From Echinicola rosea (GTDB lineage: Bacteria; Bacteroidota; Bacteroidia; Cytophagales; Cyclobacteriaceae): DNA of 64,000 nucleotides. Each line of letters starts with the position of its first letter. Position 1 is the first letter of the stretch. The notes beneath the pieces were generated by a model. It was given only the letters and a program-made list of their open reading frames with translations. It was not told where the DNA came from and searched no databases. The DNA lies in NCBI RefSeq assembly GCF_005281475.1, contig NZ_CP040106.1, positions 5,508,001 through 5,572,000 on the forward strand, written 5' to 3'. A program made the position numbers and the translations under genes. Below, piece by piece: positions 39,185 to 48,340 of this stretch.

Positions 39185-40576
39185 TTAATTATTTTGGACA
39201 GGACGGATTTCAACCTTCCTTTTAATAGGCCGATTCACCTTGTAGATCACGTCCGCCACGGTTTCCAGTTGTTCTTCATAGGTTTTCCGGATTTCTTCAA
39301 AGCGCATGGCTTCATAAGTCTCCATTTTGCTGCGGGCAAAACCATTTTCTTTGGAAATCTTCCTGGCCGCCTCTACCGCATGTTGATCATCCTCAAACAA
39401 CATATCCAGGTCCTTGAATACGTTATATTGCACCCAATGATATTCCCGGATTTTGTTATCGATATTCCGGATGGTATTGGCTAAATTCATCACGGTCCAT
39501 GCCTGTTTGTATTGGGGTGTGGTTTTGATTTCTGCCAAGTTGATCCCTTTCGCAAAAGCTGCCCCCTTCCATTTTCCAATCGACTCTCCGTCAATGAGCA
39601 CCTCATAATTTTGATCAGCGGACAGGTTTCGGACCTGAAAAATTTCGCGGTTAAAGGTTTCCATAAAGGGCACTACCTCTAATGCCAAGGATTGCTTCTG
39701 CTCGTTTCCCCACATCTTGGAAACGGTATCTACCGGATATGGCAGCGACCTGGCCAGGTAGTCAAAACTGAGGCCTTCCCCATCTACTTTAAGGTTGGAA
39801 ATCGTCGCATTTTCTTCTTTGATAACTGAGCTGCTCTTGTGATCGAGGTTAATTTCGGCCACTGGGGCTTCCAACCCCTGTGCCTTCAAAAAAAGATGGG
39901 CCATGACCAAATGTCCTCCGTTACCTGGATGGATTCTATCCGGACCGGTTATGGTAAATGCAGGGTCTTCTTTTTGCCCTTTCAGGTTAATTGCCTGCAT
40001 TGGGTAGTACAAATCCACAAAATCCCAATCCTGCTTTGCTGCTTCTTCTTTCTGAAAAGCCACAATCCGTTCCATGGCCTTGCTTTTTCCGGAAAAATGG
40101 TTGTTTTCATTCTCCATGGTTTCATCATAGGGAGAAGAACTCATGATGATTTTCCTCAACTTGGGTGCTGCTTTTAGCTGGCCGACGATTTTTTGAAAAT
40201 CCTGATAGGATTTCTCCACCCGCTCATCTGCGAATTCACCTGGGTTATCCCCATTGTATTCAAAATACCCGGTATCATTCATCCCAAAGGTGATCACGAC
40301 GGCATCTGGATCCAATGCCAAGGCATCCGACTCCAGGCGATCATGGATCTGACCAGACACATCTCCACCAATCCCTACATTCCTGATCTCAACCCGTCGA
40401 TCAGGAAAATGTGTCATATAATACAGCCAGATATAAGTTTCATAATACCCTGCTTCAGTAATGCTGTTTCCCACAAAGGCCACCTTATCCCCTTTTGAAA
40501 AAGGTTCAATGGTCTGGGACATGGCGGTCCCGGCGACCAAAACAGCCGCTAACGTTAAGATAACTATTTTTTTCAT
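39185..40576 (-). CDS. SGNH/GDSL-family hydrolase, secreted
   Basis: A 463-residue protein with a signal peptide (GTAMSQ) and a GDSL esterase domain in the first 240 residues: FVGNSIT (nucleophile Ser38), NVGIGGD, TFGMND, and DRIHPGNGGH with Asp213 and His216. The C-terminal 200 residues are mostly helical and unassigned. It lies 3 bp after GH92 and 6 bp before the esterase. Likely an accessory deacylase; substrate unknown. Confidence 0.88.
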   Translation of the reverse strand: MKKIVILTLAAVLVAGTAMSQTIEPFSKGDKVAFVGNSITEAGYYETYIWLYYMTHFPDRRVEIRNVGIGGDVSGQIHDRLESDALALDPDAVVITFGMNDTGYFEYNGDNPGEFADERVEKSYQDFQKIVGQLKAAPKLRKIIMSSSPYDETMENENNHFSGKSKAMERIVAFQKEEAAKQDWDFVDLYYPMQAINLKGQKEDPAFTITGPDRIHPGNGGHLVMAHLFLKAQGLEAPVAEINLDHKSSSVIKEENATISNLKVDGEGLSFDYLARSLPYPVDTVSKMWGNEQKQSLALEVVPFMETFNREIFQVRNLSADQNYEVLIDGESIGKWKGAAFAKGINLAEIKTTPQYKQAWTVMNLANTIRNIDNKIREYHWVQYNVFKDLDMLFEDDQHAVEAARKISKENGFARSKMETYEAMRFEEIRKTYEEQLETVADVIYKVNRPIKRKVEIRPVQNN

Positions 40577-40579
40577 GGT

Positions 40580-42928
40580 TTATTTTAGGTTGTAATTGGG
40601 TGCTGCTCCCATGACCAATTCCAGTTCCCCTCCTGCTTGGATATCACTAAAATCAATAAACGGGTGTTTCAATTGTTTGCCGTTCAGTTTAATTTTCTGA
40701 ATGTATTTGTTGTCTGGGCTGTTATTAATGGCAGTTACCGTGAAAGTCCTGCCCTTGGCATACGTAGGGTCCAGCTGAAAACTGATCTGGTCAAACACCG
40801 GACTGGTGATATCCACCCTGGTGTCTCCGGGACATACCTGATACAGTCCGGCAGAAGCCAACACGTACCAAGCGGACATTTGTCCGACATCTTCATTCCC
40901 TACCAGGCCTTCCACACTGTTTTTGTAACCACGCTCACAAATCAGTCTGGTCCATTTCTGGGTCAACCAAGGTGCTCCCAGGTAATTGAAAAGGAAAGGC
41001 ACGTGATGAACAGGTTCATTGGCGTGGTTATAATATTCGTTCCACATCAGGTTTTCAGGCGCCTTTTCAAAAAAATTGGTCAAATCCTCCCTAACTGCTG
41101 CTTCCCCCCCCATCAGGTTGATCATTCCTTCGATATCGTGCGGCACAAACCAGCCTTGCTGATAGGCATTGCTTTCAATGCTTCCATACCACTCCAGTAA
41201 GCGTCCTTCTGCGGGCCAAGCTTCAAAACTCCCATCCTCCTTTCTTGGCCGGAACCAGGCAACTGAGTCATCAAAGATGTTCTGGTAGCTTTTGGACCTG
41301 TCGAAAAAGGTCTTTGCTATACGTTTCTCTCCCATATCTTCCGCCATTACTGCAGTACACCATTCTGTATAGGCATATTCCAGGGTATGGGAAATACTTA
41401 AGCCCCCTGGGGTATATCCCCTTTTCCCATTGCCAAACCTTTCACCAGAATTGACCATGTACCGAAGCGCCCTTTCGGTATCAAAATCCCGAATTCCTTT
41501 ACGGTAGGCATCCGAAATAACTGACACTGCCGGATTTCCGATCATGCAGCCGCTGTAAGCATTGAGCAGCTCCCAGCGTTCCAGGTATTCCTTTCCACTT
41601 TGTTCGGCCATGGTCACCAATGAATTGATCATATCGTTGACCAACACTGGATTGATGATGGTCTGCAAAGGAAACTGGCTGCGAAAAACGTCCCAACCAC
41701 TGAAAATGGTCCGCTTGGTAAAGTCACTGGAACGATGTGCCTGGCCATCAGCTCCCATATAATTTCCATTTACATCCTCATACATCCGCGGATCTATCAT
41801 GCTATGGTAAAGGGCTGTATAAAATACCGTTTTCTGTTCTTCAGTTCCTCCACGTATGGCCACCTTCGAAAGTGCGGTGTTCCAAAGTGCTTTTGCCTTA
41901 TCCTTTGCCTTTTCAAAATCCCAGTCATTGATTTCTGCTTCAAGGTTGTTTTTGGCCCCTTCCATACTCACAAAGGAAATTCCCGTTTTCACCAGGATAG
42001 TTTCATCTTCCGTTGTTTCATATTCTGCAAAGAACCCCATATGTTTTCCCTGGGCTTCTTTCACCTTTCTTTCTACAACAGCTTCAGCTATTCGTTGCTG
42101 GTAACGCTCACTTTCTATCGCTTCCCTTTTCCTGCTCCAGTCCGATGGAATATCCGCTTTCCAAACCCCATACTCCTTAAATGGCTTGCTGAACTGGGCA
42201 TGGAAATACACGGTATAATCGGAGCTCCCCTCACCATTTCCCCATCCCCCGCCTTCTGGCGGACATTTCATCCATCCACGGATGGTATGATCATCCACTA
42301 CCTCCAACCGTTGTAAGGTAGAAGTGCCGCCGACCCTTCTGGCCAAATCAATCTGGATACGGGACTGTTTTTTTTCCGGAAAGGTAAATTTCAACATCCC
42401 GCTATGGGGGGCAGCCGTCATCTCGGCCTTTATATTGCTTTCGGTCAAATCAACCTTGTAATATCCCGCTTCCGCATGCTCACTGGACTTGACACAGGCA
42501 GAACGATATCCATCCTGCGGCCGGTCCATCGGGCCTGCTGCGGTCTGTAAATCACCTGTAGTGGGCATCACCAAAAAATTCCCAAGGTCACCATACCAGC
42601 CTACCCCGCTCATCTGTGTAAAGGCAAATCCTTCAATCGAAGTATGCTCATAACTGTAGCCCGAACCATTGTCCCCACCTGTAATGGTATTGGGACTTAC
42701 CTGTACCAAGCCATATGGTGTAGTCGCCCCGGGAAAGGTTTTTCCAAGCCCATGATAGACCCCGGCAGCATCAGTACTGGTACTGGCCCCAATAAAAGGG
42801 TTTACATATTGCACTGGCTCAAGCGCTTCGGTTTTTTGCAAACTCATTTGGGCAAATGTCGGAATGCTGAGCACTAGCATGGCCATGCCCATTAGCTTTA
42901 TTCTCAAGGTCATTATAGGTTTATTCAA
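40580..42928 (-). CDS. GH92 family alpha-mannosidase (canonical)
   Basis: A 782-residue secreted exo-alpha-mannosidase. Canonical GH92 motifs are present: YVNPFIGAS, GKTFPGATTPYGLVQVSPNT, GYSYEHTSIEGFAFTQMSG, FSGWDVFRSQFPL, ESNAYQQGWFVPHDIEGMI (predicted general acid Glu), and GNEDVGQMSAWYVLASAGLYQVCPG (calcium/catalytic-base region). It lies 6 bp after the GH38-like gene and 3 bp before the SGNH gene. Together with the second GH92 it implies trimming of more than one alpha-mannosidic linkage. Confidence 0.95.
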   Translation of the reverse strand: MNKPIMTLRIKLMGMAMLVLSIPTFAQMSLQKTEALEPVQYVNPFIGASTSTDAAGVYHGLGKTFPGATTPYGLVQVSPNTITGGDNGSGYSYEHTSIEGFAFTQMSGVGWYGDLGNFLVMPTTGDLQTAAGPMDRPQDGYRSACVKSSEHAEAGYYKVDLTESNIKAEMTAAPHSGMLKFTFPEKKQSRIQIDLARRVGGTSTLQRLEVVDDHTIRGWMKCPPEGGGWGNGEGSSDYTVYFHAQFSKPFKEYGVWKADIPSDWSRKREAIESERYQQRIAEAVVERKVKEAQGKHMGFFAEYETTEDETILVKTGISFVSMEGAKNNLEAEINDWDFEKAKDKAKALWNTALSKVAIRGGTEEQKTVFYTALYHSMIDPRMYEDVNGNYMGADGQAHRSSDFTKRTIFSGWDVFRSQFPLQTIINPVLVNDMINSLVTMAEQSGKEYLERWELLNAYSGCMIGNPAVSVISDAYRKGIRDFDTERALRYMVNSGERFGNGKRGYTPGGLSISHTLEYAYTEWCTAVMAEDMGEKRIAKTFFDRSKSYQNIFDDSVAWFRPRKEDGSFEAWPAEGRLLEWYGSIESNAYQQGWFVPHDIEGMINLMGGEAAVREDLTNFFEKAPENLMWNEYYNHANEPVHHVPFLFNYLGAPWLTQKWTRLICERGYKNSVEGLVGNEDVGQMSAWYVLASAGLYQVCPGDTRVDITSPVFDQISFQLDPTYAKGRTFTVTAINNSPDNKYIQKIKLNGKQLKHPFIDFSDIQAGGELELVMGAAPNYNLK

Positions 42929-42934
42929 AGTGGA

Positions 42935-45511
42935 TTAATGATGGTAATCTTTTATTTTCAAGGTCCTCACCCCAAAACGGGGTATGGACAATCGGATCTT
43001 TCTCGGCGATTTGCCGGATACCTCGAGGACCTCTGCGTTCTCTCCATTGAGCGTTACGAATTCTGCGCGCTTAAAGCTCCCATCCACCAAGACCGTTGAT
43101 TGTCCAGCAGTTCCTTCTGCGTTGAACAATCGCACCAGCAAATCCTTTCCTGCAAAATGGGCAGTGGTAATTTGCCAGCCTTCTTCTTCCAGCTCCAACA
43201 GGGATTGATGGGCCACATCTCCTGTTGAGGTGGTTGTTAGTTGGGCCTTAAGGGGCTCATCCCATCTGGCGTTTTCCATCCAGATCCCTGCTTCATCCCA
43301 TTTTTCCCGATGGGGCACCAGGGCATATTTGACATGGGTAGGTCCCTCGATTTTATAATTCATGCCCCAAAGTGCCCTGCCTGAATATTGGATATTTAGG
43401 GCCAAAGGGTGGTCTTTGCCATGTGCATAACTGGTCGTATGATCAGAAAACAGGGCTACGCCAAGGTTTTCCGTTTCATCCATTACATCCACCCAGTTCA
43501 GGATAATATTGTTTTTTATGCTGTCCCACCGGGTAAAAAAGGTAGATTCCAATTCACTTCTTGTCACATCAAATGGCGCATTTTTAAATACCTTCTGCTG
43601 ATCCAAGGCCAATGGAAAATGCACCAAAAGCTTATAGGCATCATTGTAAAAAGCTTTTTTGGGATCTACGGCTTTATAATTTTCCATCTGGGAATATTCC
43701 CCTATTCCTGGGCTCCCCTGCCAGTCTATGGTCACTTCAAAATCTATCTTTCTCTCTCCCTGATAAAAACTTATCAACTGTTCAAAAGGATGCTTTCCTA
43801 TATGCCCCTTGACAGAAACAGCGGTCATCAAGGGCCCGTTCACTACGATTTCCACCTTGGCAGGGCTTTCAGTGCTTGAAAGAAACTTGCCCAAATCATA
43901 AAAATAACCTCTCAGCTCATTGAAAGCCCTATCATCCCCCTTGTCCACCAACTCTTTACCTCTCAGCTTTTTTGCTTTTAAACTCTCGATAACTCCTCCT
44001 TTGGCCGGATTGATGATTACTTCATAATAATCTGTATCGACCTGCACTTTTCCATCTGGCATCTTTAGGGCCCTGGTTTCATTTCCCTTTGGTACATTGG
44101 CCTGTTCCAGGCGAAAACTGCTCAAGCCCAATGGCCCCGCCTTTGCCCTAAACAACAATTGCTGCCGTCCATCTATATAGGCCAATTGACTTGGTATTTG
44201 CTGGCCCTTTATATCCATTACCTTCCAATTTCCTTGCTTTAAGCCTTCGGCATCCACTTTGATCAGTTCTTCCCTTGCGGTCCCTTGGCCGTTGAAGACA
44301 TTTATGGATAAAGGGGCTTCTATTTCAGTGGCTTTCCCACCCAGGATACCATCTATGGCCTCCGCACTGATCTCATTGGCAATGCCGGTCCAATCCACCA
44401 CTTTATCGGCCCATGTTTTATTACCTTCCACCCTGTTATAGGGGACTATCCAACAATCATGGTGCTGGGCAAGGGCAAGGTTTCTCCATCCCTCGTCAAA
44501 CTTTTCCGCAGACCATGTTCCGCCAGAATAGGCCTTGGCATAAGCCGCCATTTTTTCCGCCAAGGTAATATTGTTCTCTGCCACCCTTACATTTTGGGCC
44601 AACTGCTGCATCACTTGGGAGCCCCAAACCAGGCTGACCAGAACATCTTCTTGGCTAAAGTCCCAAACATCTTCAGCCTCGGATATTGCAATATTTTCAA
44701 AGTAATTGGTCCAAGTAACATAATGGGAGGGCTGATAAAGGGGCTTATCAGCTCCCAGCCAGGGACCGCCCTTCCAAGCTGCATCCTGCAGGCACATTCC
44801 TACCGGATGTGGGATACCCTGCTCCAAAGCAGCTTGTATATAGGACTCCCCATTGCCCCATGCCCTGGTCTGCCACGTGGAATTGGGCTCTAAAGCTTCG
44901 CTCTCATACCTGGGCACGGTTTTGATAAAAGAGCCATCAGGTCCTTGCCAATTGACCAGTTCCCCTCCATGTGCGCGGGTATAGCCGCCCCAACAAGTGT
45001 TTGGATTTTTCAGCACGGCATATTTAAACCCAAAGGACTTTAGAATCTGTGGCAAAGCGCTCGTAAAGCAGGGCTCTTCCGAAGAATAAGTAGTGTAGGA
45101 CATTTCAGGAAAATGTTTCCGCATATGGCGGATACCAAGGTCGAATTGTCTTATAATGGACTCTCCGGAAATATTAAAGAGGTAAGCCTGCCCATAAGAC
45201 GGGTTGACAATATCTATTCTTTCGGCAAATCCTGGCTTTACCATGGCATTTTGGAAAGCCTTATAAGCTTTGGGGTCATAAACTTTTACCGAATCCCATG
45301 TTTCCGGTTCAATTTCTAGATTGATCTTCCAATTGGGATGTTGCGAAAGTTGGTCGACCATAAACTGGGTTTGCCACCTTGGATAATGACCGTATACCCC
45401 TCCATGGTATCCGTCCACAAAATAGGCGTCTTGGGCTTTGGTAACGTTAGTGGTGACAATTAAAACCGTAAAAACGCTGATTACTGCACTATGGATTATT
45501 CTTGGTTTCAT
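42935..45511 (-). CDS. GH38-like alpha-mannosidase, atypical active site
   Basis: An 858-residue secreted protein (signal peptide to VTKAQ) with the layout of GH38: an N-terminal metal-binding segment YFVDGYHGGVYGHYP (His36, His42), an acidic motif followed by LKSFGFKYAV as in GH38 (TYSSEEPCFTS, Glu145-Glu146), LAQHHDCWIVPYN (His350, His351, Asp352, cf. the GH38 QHHD motif) and a long beta-rich C-terminal half. The usual HxHxDPGW and DPFG motifs are replaced, so the nucleophile may be Glu rather than Asp. First gene of block C, with two operator-like sites upstream. Probably removes alpha-mannose from the same glycan as the GH92 enzymes. Confidence 0.82.
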   Translation of the reverse strand: MKPRIIHSAVISVFTVLIVTTNVTKAQDAYFVDGYHGGVYGHYPRWQTQFMVDQLSQHPNWKINLEIEPETWDSVKVYDPKAYKAFQNAMVKPGFAERIDIVNPSYGQAYLFNISGESIIRQFDLGIRHMRKHFPEMSYTTYSSEEPCFTSALPQILKSFGFKYAVLKNPNTCWGGYTRAHGGELVNWQGPDGSFIKTVPRYESEALEPNSTWQTRAWGNGESYIQAALEQGIPHPVGMCLQDAAWKGGPWLGADKPLYQPSHYVTWTNYFENIAISEAEDVWDFSQEDVLVSLVWGSQVMQQLAQNVRVAENNITLAEKMAAYAKAYSGGTWSAEKFDEGWRNLALAQHHDCWIVPYNRVEGNKTWADKVVDWTGIANEISAEAIDGILGGKATEIEAPLSINVFNGQGTAREELIKVDAEGLKQGNWKVMDIKGQQIPSQLAYIDGRQQLLFRAKAGPLGLSSFRLEQANVPKGNETRALKMPDGKVQVDTDYYEVIINPAKGGVIESLKAKKLRGKELVDKGDDRAFNELRGYFYDLGKFLSSTESPAKVEIVVNGPLMTAVSVKGHIGKHPFEQLISFYQGERKIDFEVTIDWQGSPGIGEYSQMENYKAVDPKKAFYNDAYKLLVHFPLALDQQKVFKNAPFDVTRSELESTFFTRWDSIKNNIILNWVDVMDETENLGVALFSDHTTSYAHGKDHPLALNIQYSGRALWGMNYKIEGPTHVKYALVPHREKWDEAGIWMENARWDEPLKAQLTTTSTGDVAHQSLLELEEEGWQITTAHFAGKDLLVRLFNAEGTAGQSTVLVDGSFKRAEFVTLNGENAEVLEVSGKSPRKIRLSIPRFGVRTLKIKDYHH

Positions 45512-45626
45512 TGGGTAAATTATTAATTCAATCCCTCCTTTACATCTTATATATGATGTGCACAGGATGAATAGCTATAACATATTCTATTTTTGCTTGA
45601 AAAGTAATAAAATAAAAATCAATTTG

Positions 45627-45640
45627 CTAAATCGATTAAC
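45627..45640 (-). promoter_or_regulatory. Putative LacI-family operator, upstream of block C (proximal)
   Basis: Minus strand TTAATCGATTTAGC, 116 bp upstream of the GH38-like start. Same CG-centred pseudo-palindrome as the other five sites. Confidence 0.5.
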
Positions 45641-45941
45641 TAATTTTTGTCAAAGAATATAAAAGTACAGTTTAAATATTAGGCCTACAGGGCATTCTAT
45701 GAAATACATACGGGTCAATAATATTGTTTACATAAAATGAAAAGTTCAATTTTTCCAAACCTTGCCAACAAGTAAACCTACCGGTCACATAATTGATCTT
45801 AAATAGTTTATTCCATGCTAGTGGTTTTAATAGCAGGAAATAAAATCTTATTGATTTAGGATCTTTATCGATTTTTGAAATATATCCTAGAAGGCACTCC
45901 AATCCCGGACCAACCAATACTAGGTGGGGGTAAAAGTAAAG

Positions 45942-45955
45942 TTTAACGTTTTAGC
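45942..45955 (+). promoter_or_regulatory. Putative LacI-family operator, upstream of block C (distal)
   Basis: TTTAACGTTTTAGC, 13 of 14 identical to the site at 17009-17022 and about 315 bp from the proximal block C site. Confidence 0.5.
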
Positions 45956-46207
45956 TATGAGTATTTATTTTCGTCCGAAAACGTATAAACTCTTTTCAAT
46001 CATGTACCTAAGGACGACTCGAATAGGAGGAAACAAATACCGTTAGGACTTCCTTAATGTTTAAACATTTCCTGTTGGCGTCATGCCTTTTACATTGTTC
46101 CACCCCACTCTCCTTTTCCCATGGACTAAAAATAAAATGATAACAATTTGGCCAAAAGCCCCTTCTGTCGAAATTATACGTATTGATAGTTATTGCTAGA
46201 TACGAAT

Positions 46208-48340
46208 TTATCTTACATATTTTAATAGATTTTGAATCTTAAGATACTCCCTAATATATTTGAAAGGAAAGGGTAAAACTGTTAACCCCTCATGTTTAAC
46301 AAAGTCAACATTCATCGTTTCAATTAACTCGTCAAAAAGAATGGGGGCATTTTCAATTGGAACAGCCCTTCTTATATTACAATAGTTTTTAAACGATGCT
46401 TTGATACCCTTACTTTTATCGCCAACAAAGTATTCCACACCTTCACCATTTGTTCTGTACACAATGTCAATATTGGAATTGAATAGCTCGTATTTTTTTT
46501 TCTTACCACGAAGGAAATTCCTTAAAATAATACCCTTCTCCTCAAATAGAAGTTCATTAAGGAGTTCTTTCGCAAGATTCGGTTTTTTAAACTTCAACCC
46601 CAACGCATTCTTGCGATTTATGACATTCGTAGGTAAAATGTTCAATTGATTGATAATGTCATCATGAACTTCGGAAGATTCAGATTTTTTCCATCGGCTA
46701 ATTATACTTATCAATTCATCCTTATCCAATTCAAAATCTTCCGTTTCTTTTTCCAAAGCATTGCCAACCTTTTTGAAAGCTGGTAATGCCCTAAGATTTG
46801 TTGTGCCTATCAAATTAATGAAACCGTCTTTTGTCTTTATTAAACCTTCAGGTTTGAAGTTTCCTTTTGAATAGAGTGGTTCGAAGTACTTCTTGAATTG
46901 ATCGTATTTTGAAGAAGAAAATAGGTCACTTAAGTCCAATACCTCAAATTCTAAATTCCCATTTGGACAAATTTTAAGAAAACCTATCCGGTCAACATCC
47001 TTTGTATCATCTTTCCATGCAAACATCCAATCCTTCTTGTACTGATTTGATCCCCAATCTGTAACCGTAATATTGTTGTTTAGAACATCATCTTTGATTA
47101 CGATTTCTTTAAGTATGTTTTTTACTGCTGCTAAAGCTGTTTTGTTCTGTTTTTCAAGTTTCTTCCTAGTAGAACTCTCACATGCACTTATTTCCTTATT
47201 TAGGTAAAATTCGAATTTATTTGAAAAGTCCTCAAAAGTAATGTGGTGGACAGCTATTCTTTTTGAAAATAATTTACCTGCTTCCAAGTATTGATCAACG
47301 TCACCTTCCTGATTCTCCTTGTTATTAATTAGTCTTATGCAAAAATCACCTTCTCTTGGTTTGGTATTTATTCTTATTGAAATCTCTAGCTGTTCTTTTA
47401 GGAATTCACTGAATCTCTTGCTGAAATTAACAGAATCATTATTTGAAATATTATCAATTAAAATGGTCTTTTTCTCTTGAAATAACTGATTTAGCCTTTC
47501 TTCCTTAAATTCTGAATTAGCCTGCTTAAACCCGGACCATTGAGCATTGTCCCAAGACTCAAATTGAATATCAATATAGTTTTTTAAATCAGTTTCTATT
47601 TTTGATAATAAGTGATACCATGCTCCTGCCTTTGAACGCAGAAATTTATCCCAAGAGCTGAAATCAATTAAAGGAATAACTGTTTTTTTTGCTCCCTTTA
47701 CCTGTCTCATGATGAAAATATCTTCATCATTTTGTTTTTCATTCGGGAGTTTCCTCTTTAAGGTATAATTGGAACTGTTAAAATAATATCGGGGTAATTC
47801 ATGAAAACGTTTCTCCGTAATAGTCATCCATTTCCTGTTGGATATTGAGGTAAAGGTTACCACGGATTCTTGTAGGGTAAAGTCTTTTGTTACCTTAAAC
47901 TGTATTGTTGGTATTTGCCAAATTGTTTTACCTTTTTTCTTGAACCAACTTGGGTGAGAGTAATAGAACTTTCCTGAGAGGTTGTTAAAGCTAAAGAACT
48001 TAGACTTGTTGCTTGAAAGGCTATTGATTAGCAGTTGGGCCAGGTAATGTGGTTCTATACTTTCAGGGGAAATAACCTCGGCACTTAAAGAATCATGCCT
48101 ACTGACAATTTGCTCAACAATGATAACAGCCTCATCCTCACTAACGCTTAACATAGTATAAAACGATGGTTCATTTTCGTGAACAATTGATTTAACTACA
48201 GGTTGTTTTACCAAAGCATCTAAGTATAGAGCATTCCAGTATTTTTTCTCACTCGATTTTATTCTAATGAAACTAAATGATCCATTGATTTCATCAAAAT
48301 GAAAATTGACCTTAATCTTATTTGTAGCTACTCTATGCAT
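46208..48340 (-). CDS. Unrecognised 710-residue partner of the helicase-nuclease; possibly PIWI-like
   Basis: I do not recognise this protein with confidence. Its ATG at 48340 overlaps the helicase stop by eight bases (ATGCATAG), so the two are translationally coupled; the frame stays open to 48400 but that would add 20 residues inside the helicase gene. It has no signal peptide or membrane segment and is lysine-rich. The N-terminal half is beta-rich (NLSGKFYYSHPSW, ESVVTFTSISNRKW, YYFNSSNYTLKRKL), a middle segment reads IPLIDFSSWDKFLRSKAG, and the C-terminus is ENAPILFDELIE then LTVLPFPFKYIREYL. The order and the C-terminal proline-rich ending remind me of inactive Argonaute/PIWI or pPIWI-RE proteins, which also pair with a helicase and a PD-(D/E)XK nuclease; this is a weak hypothesis. 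Base composition is far more AT-rich than the flanking glycan or tra genes. Confidence 0.85.
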   Translation of the reverse strand: MHRVATNKIKVNFHFDEINGSFSFIRIKSSEKKYWNALYLDALVKQPVVKSIVHENEPSFYTMLSVSEDEAVIIVEQIVSRHDSLSAEVISPESIEPHYLAQLLINSLSSNKSKFFSFNNLSGKFYYSHPSWFKKKGKTIWQIPTIQFKVTKDFTLQESVVTFTSISNRKWMTITEKRFHELPRYYFNSSNYTLKRKLPNEKQNDEDIFIMRQVKGAKKTVIPLIDFSSWDKFLRSKAGAWYHLLSKIETDLKNYIDIQFESWDNAQWSGFKQANSEFKEERLNQLFQEKKTILIDNISNNDSVNFSKRFSEFLKEQLEISIRINTKPREGDFCIRLINNKENQEGDVDQYLEAGKLFSKRIAVHHITFEDFSNKFEFYLNKEISACESSTRKKLEKQNKTALAAVKNILKEIVIKDDVLNNNITVTDWGSNQYKKDWMFAWKDDTKDVDRIGFLKICPNGNLEFEVLDLSDLFSSSKYDQFKKYFEPLYSKGNFKPEGLIKTKDGFINLIGTTNLRALPAFKKVGNALEKETEDFELDKDELISIISRWKKSESSEVHDDIINQLNILPTNVINRKNALGLKFKKPNLAKELLNELLFEEKGIILRNFLRGKKKKYELFNSNIDIVYRTNGEGVEYFVGDKSKGIKASFKNYCNIRRAVPIENAPILFDELIETMNVDFVKHEGLTVLPFPFKYIREYLKIQNLLKYVR

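Larger units (their letters stand above)
45512..46207. other. Intergenic region between block C and the helicase operon
   Basis: About 700 bp, AT-rich. It contains operator-like motifs at 45627-45640 and 45942-45955 and a small inverted repeat (ACATC ... GATGT, 45542-45559). The minus-strand ORF at 45672-45917 has no motif and spans regulatory DNA, so it is not called. The block from about 46000 to 46200 shows nothing recognisable. Confidence 0.55.

Noticed and set aside
45672..45917. 81-codon minus-strand ORF between block C and the helicase operon
   Set aside because: Unrecognisable sequence placed between two operator-like sites; more likely regulatory DNA or a remnant.
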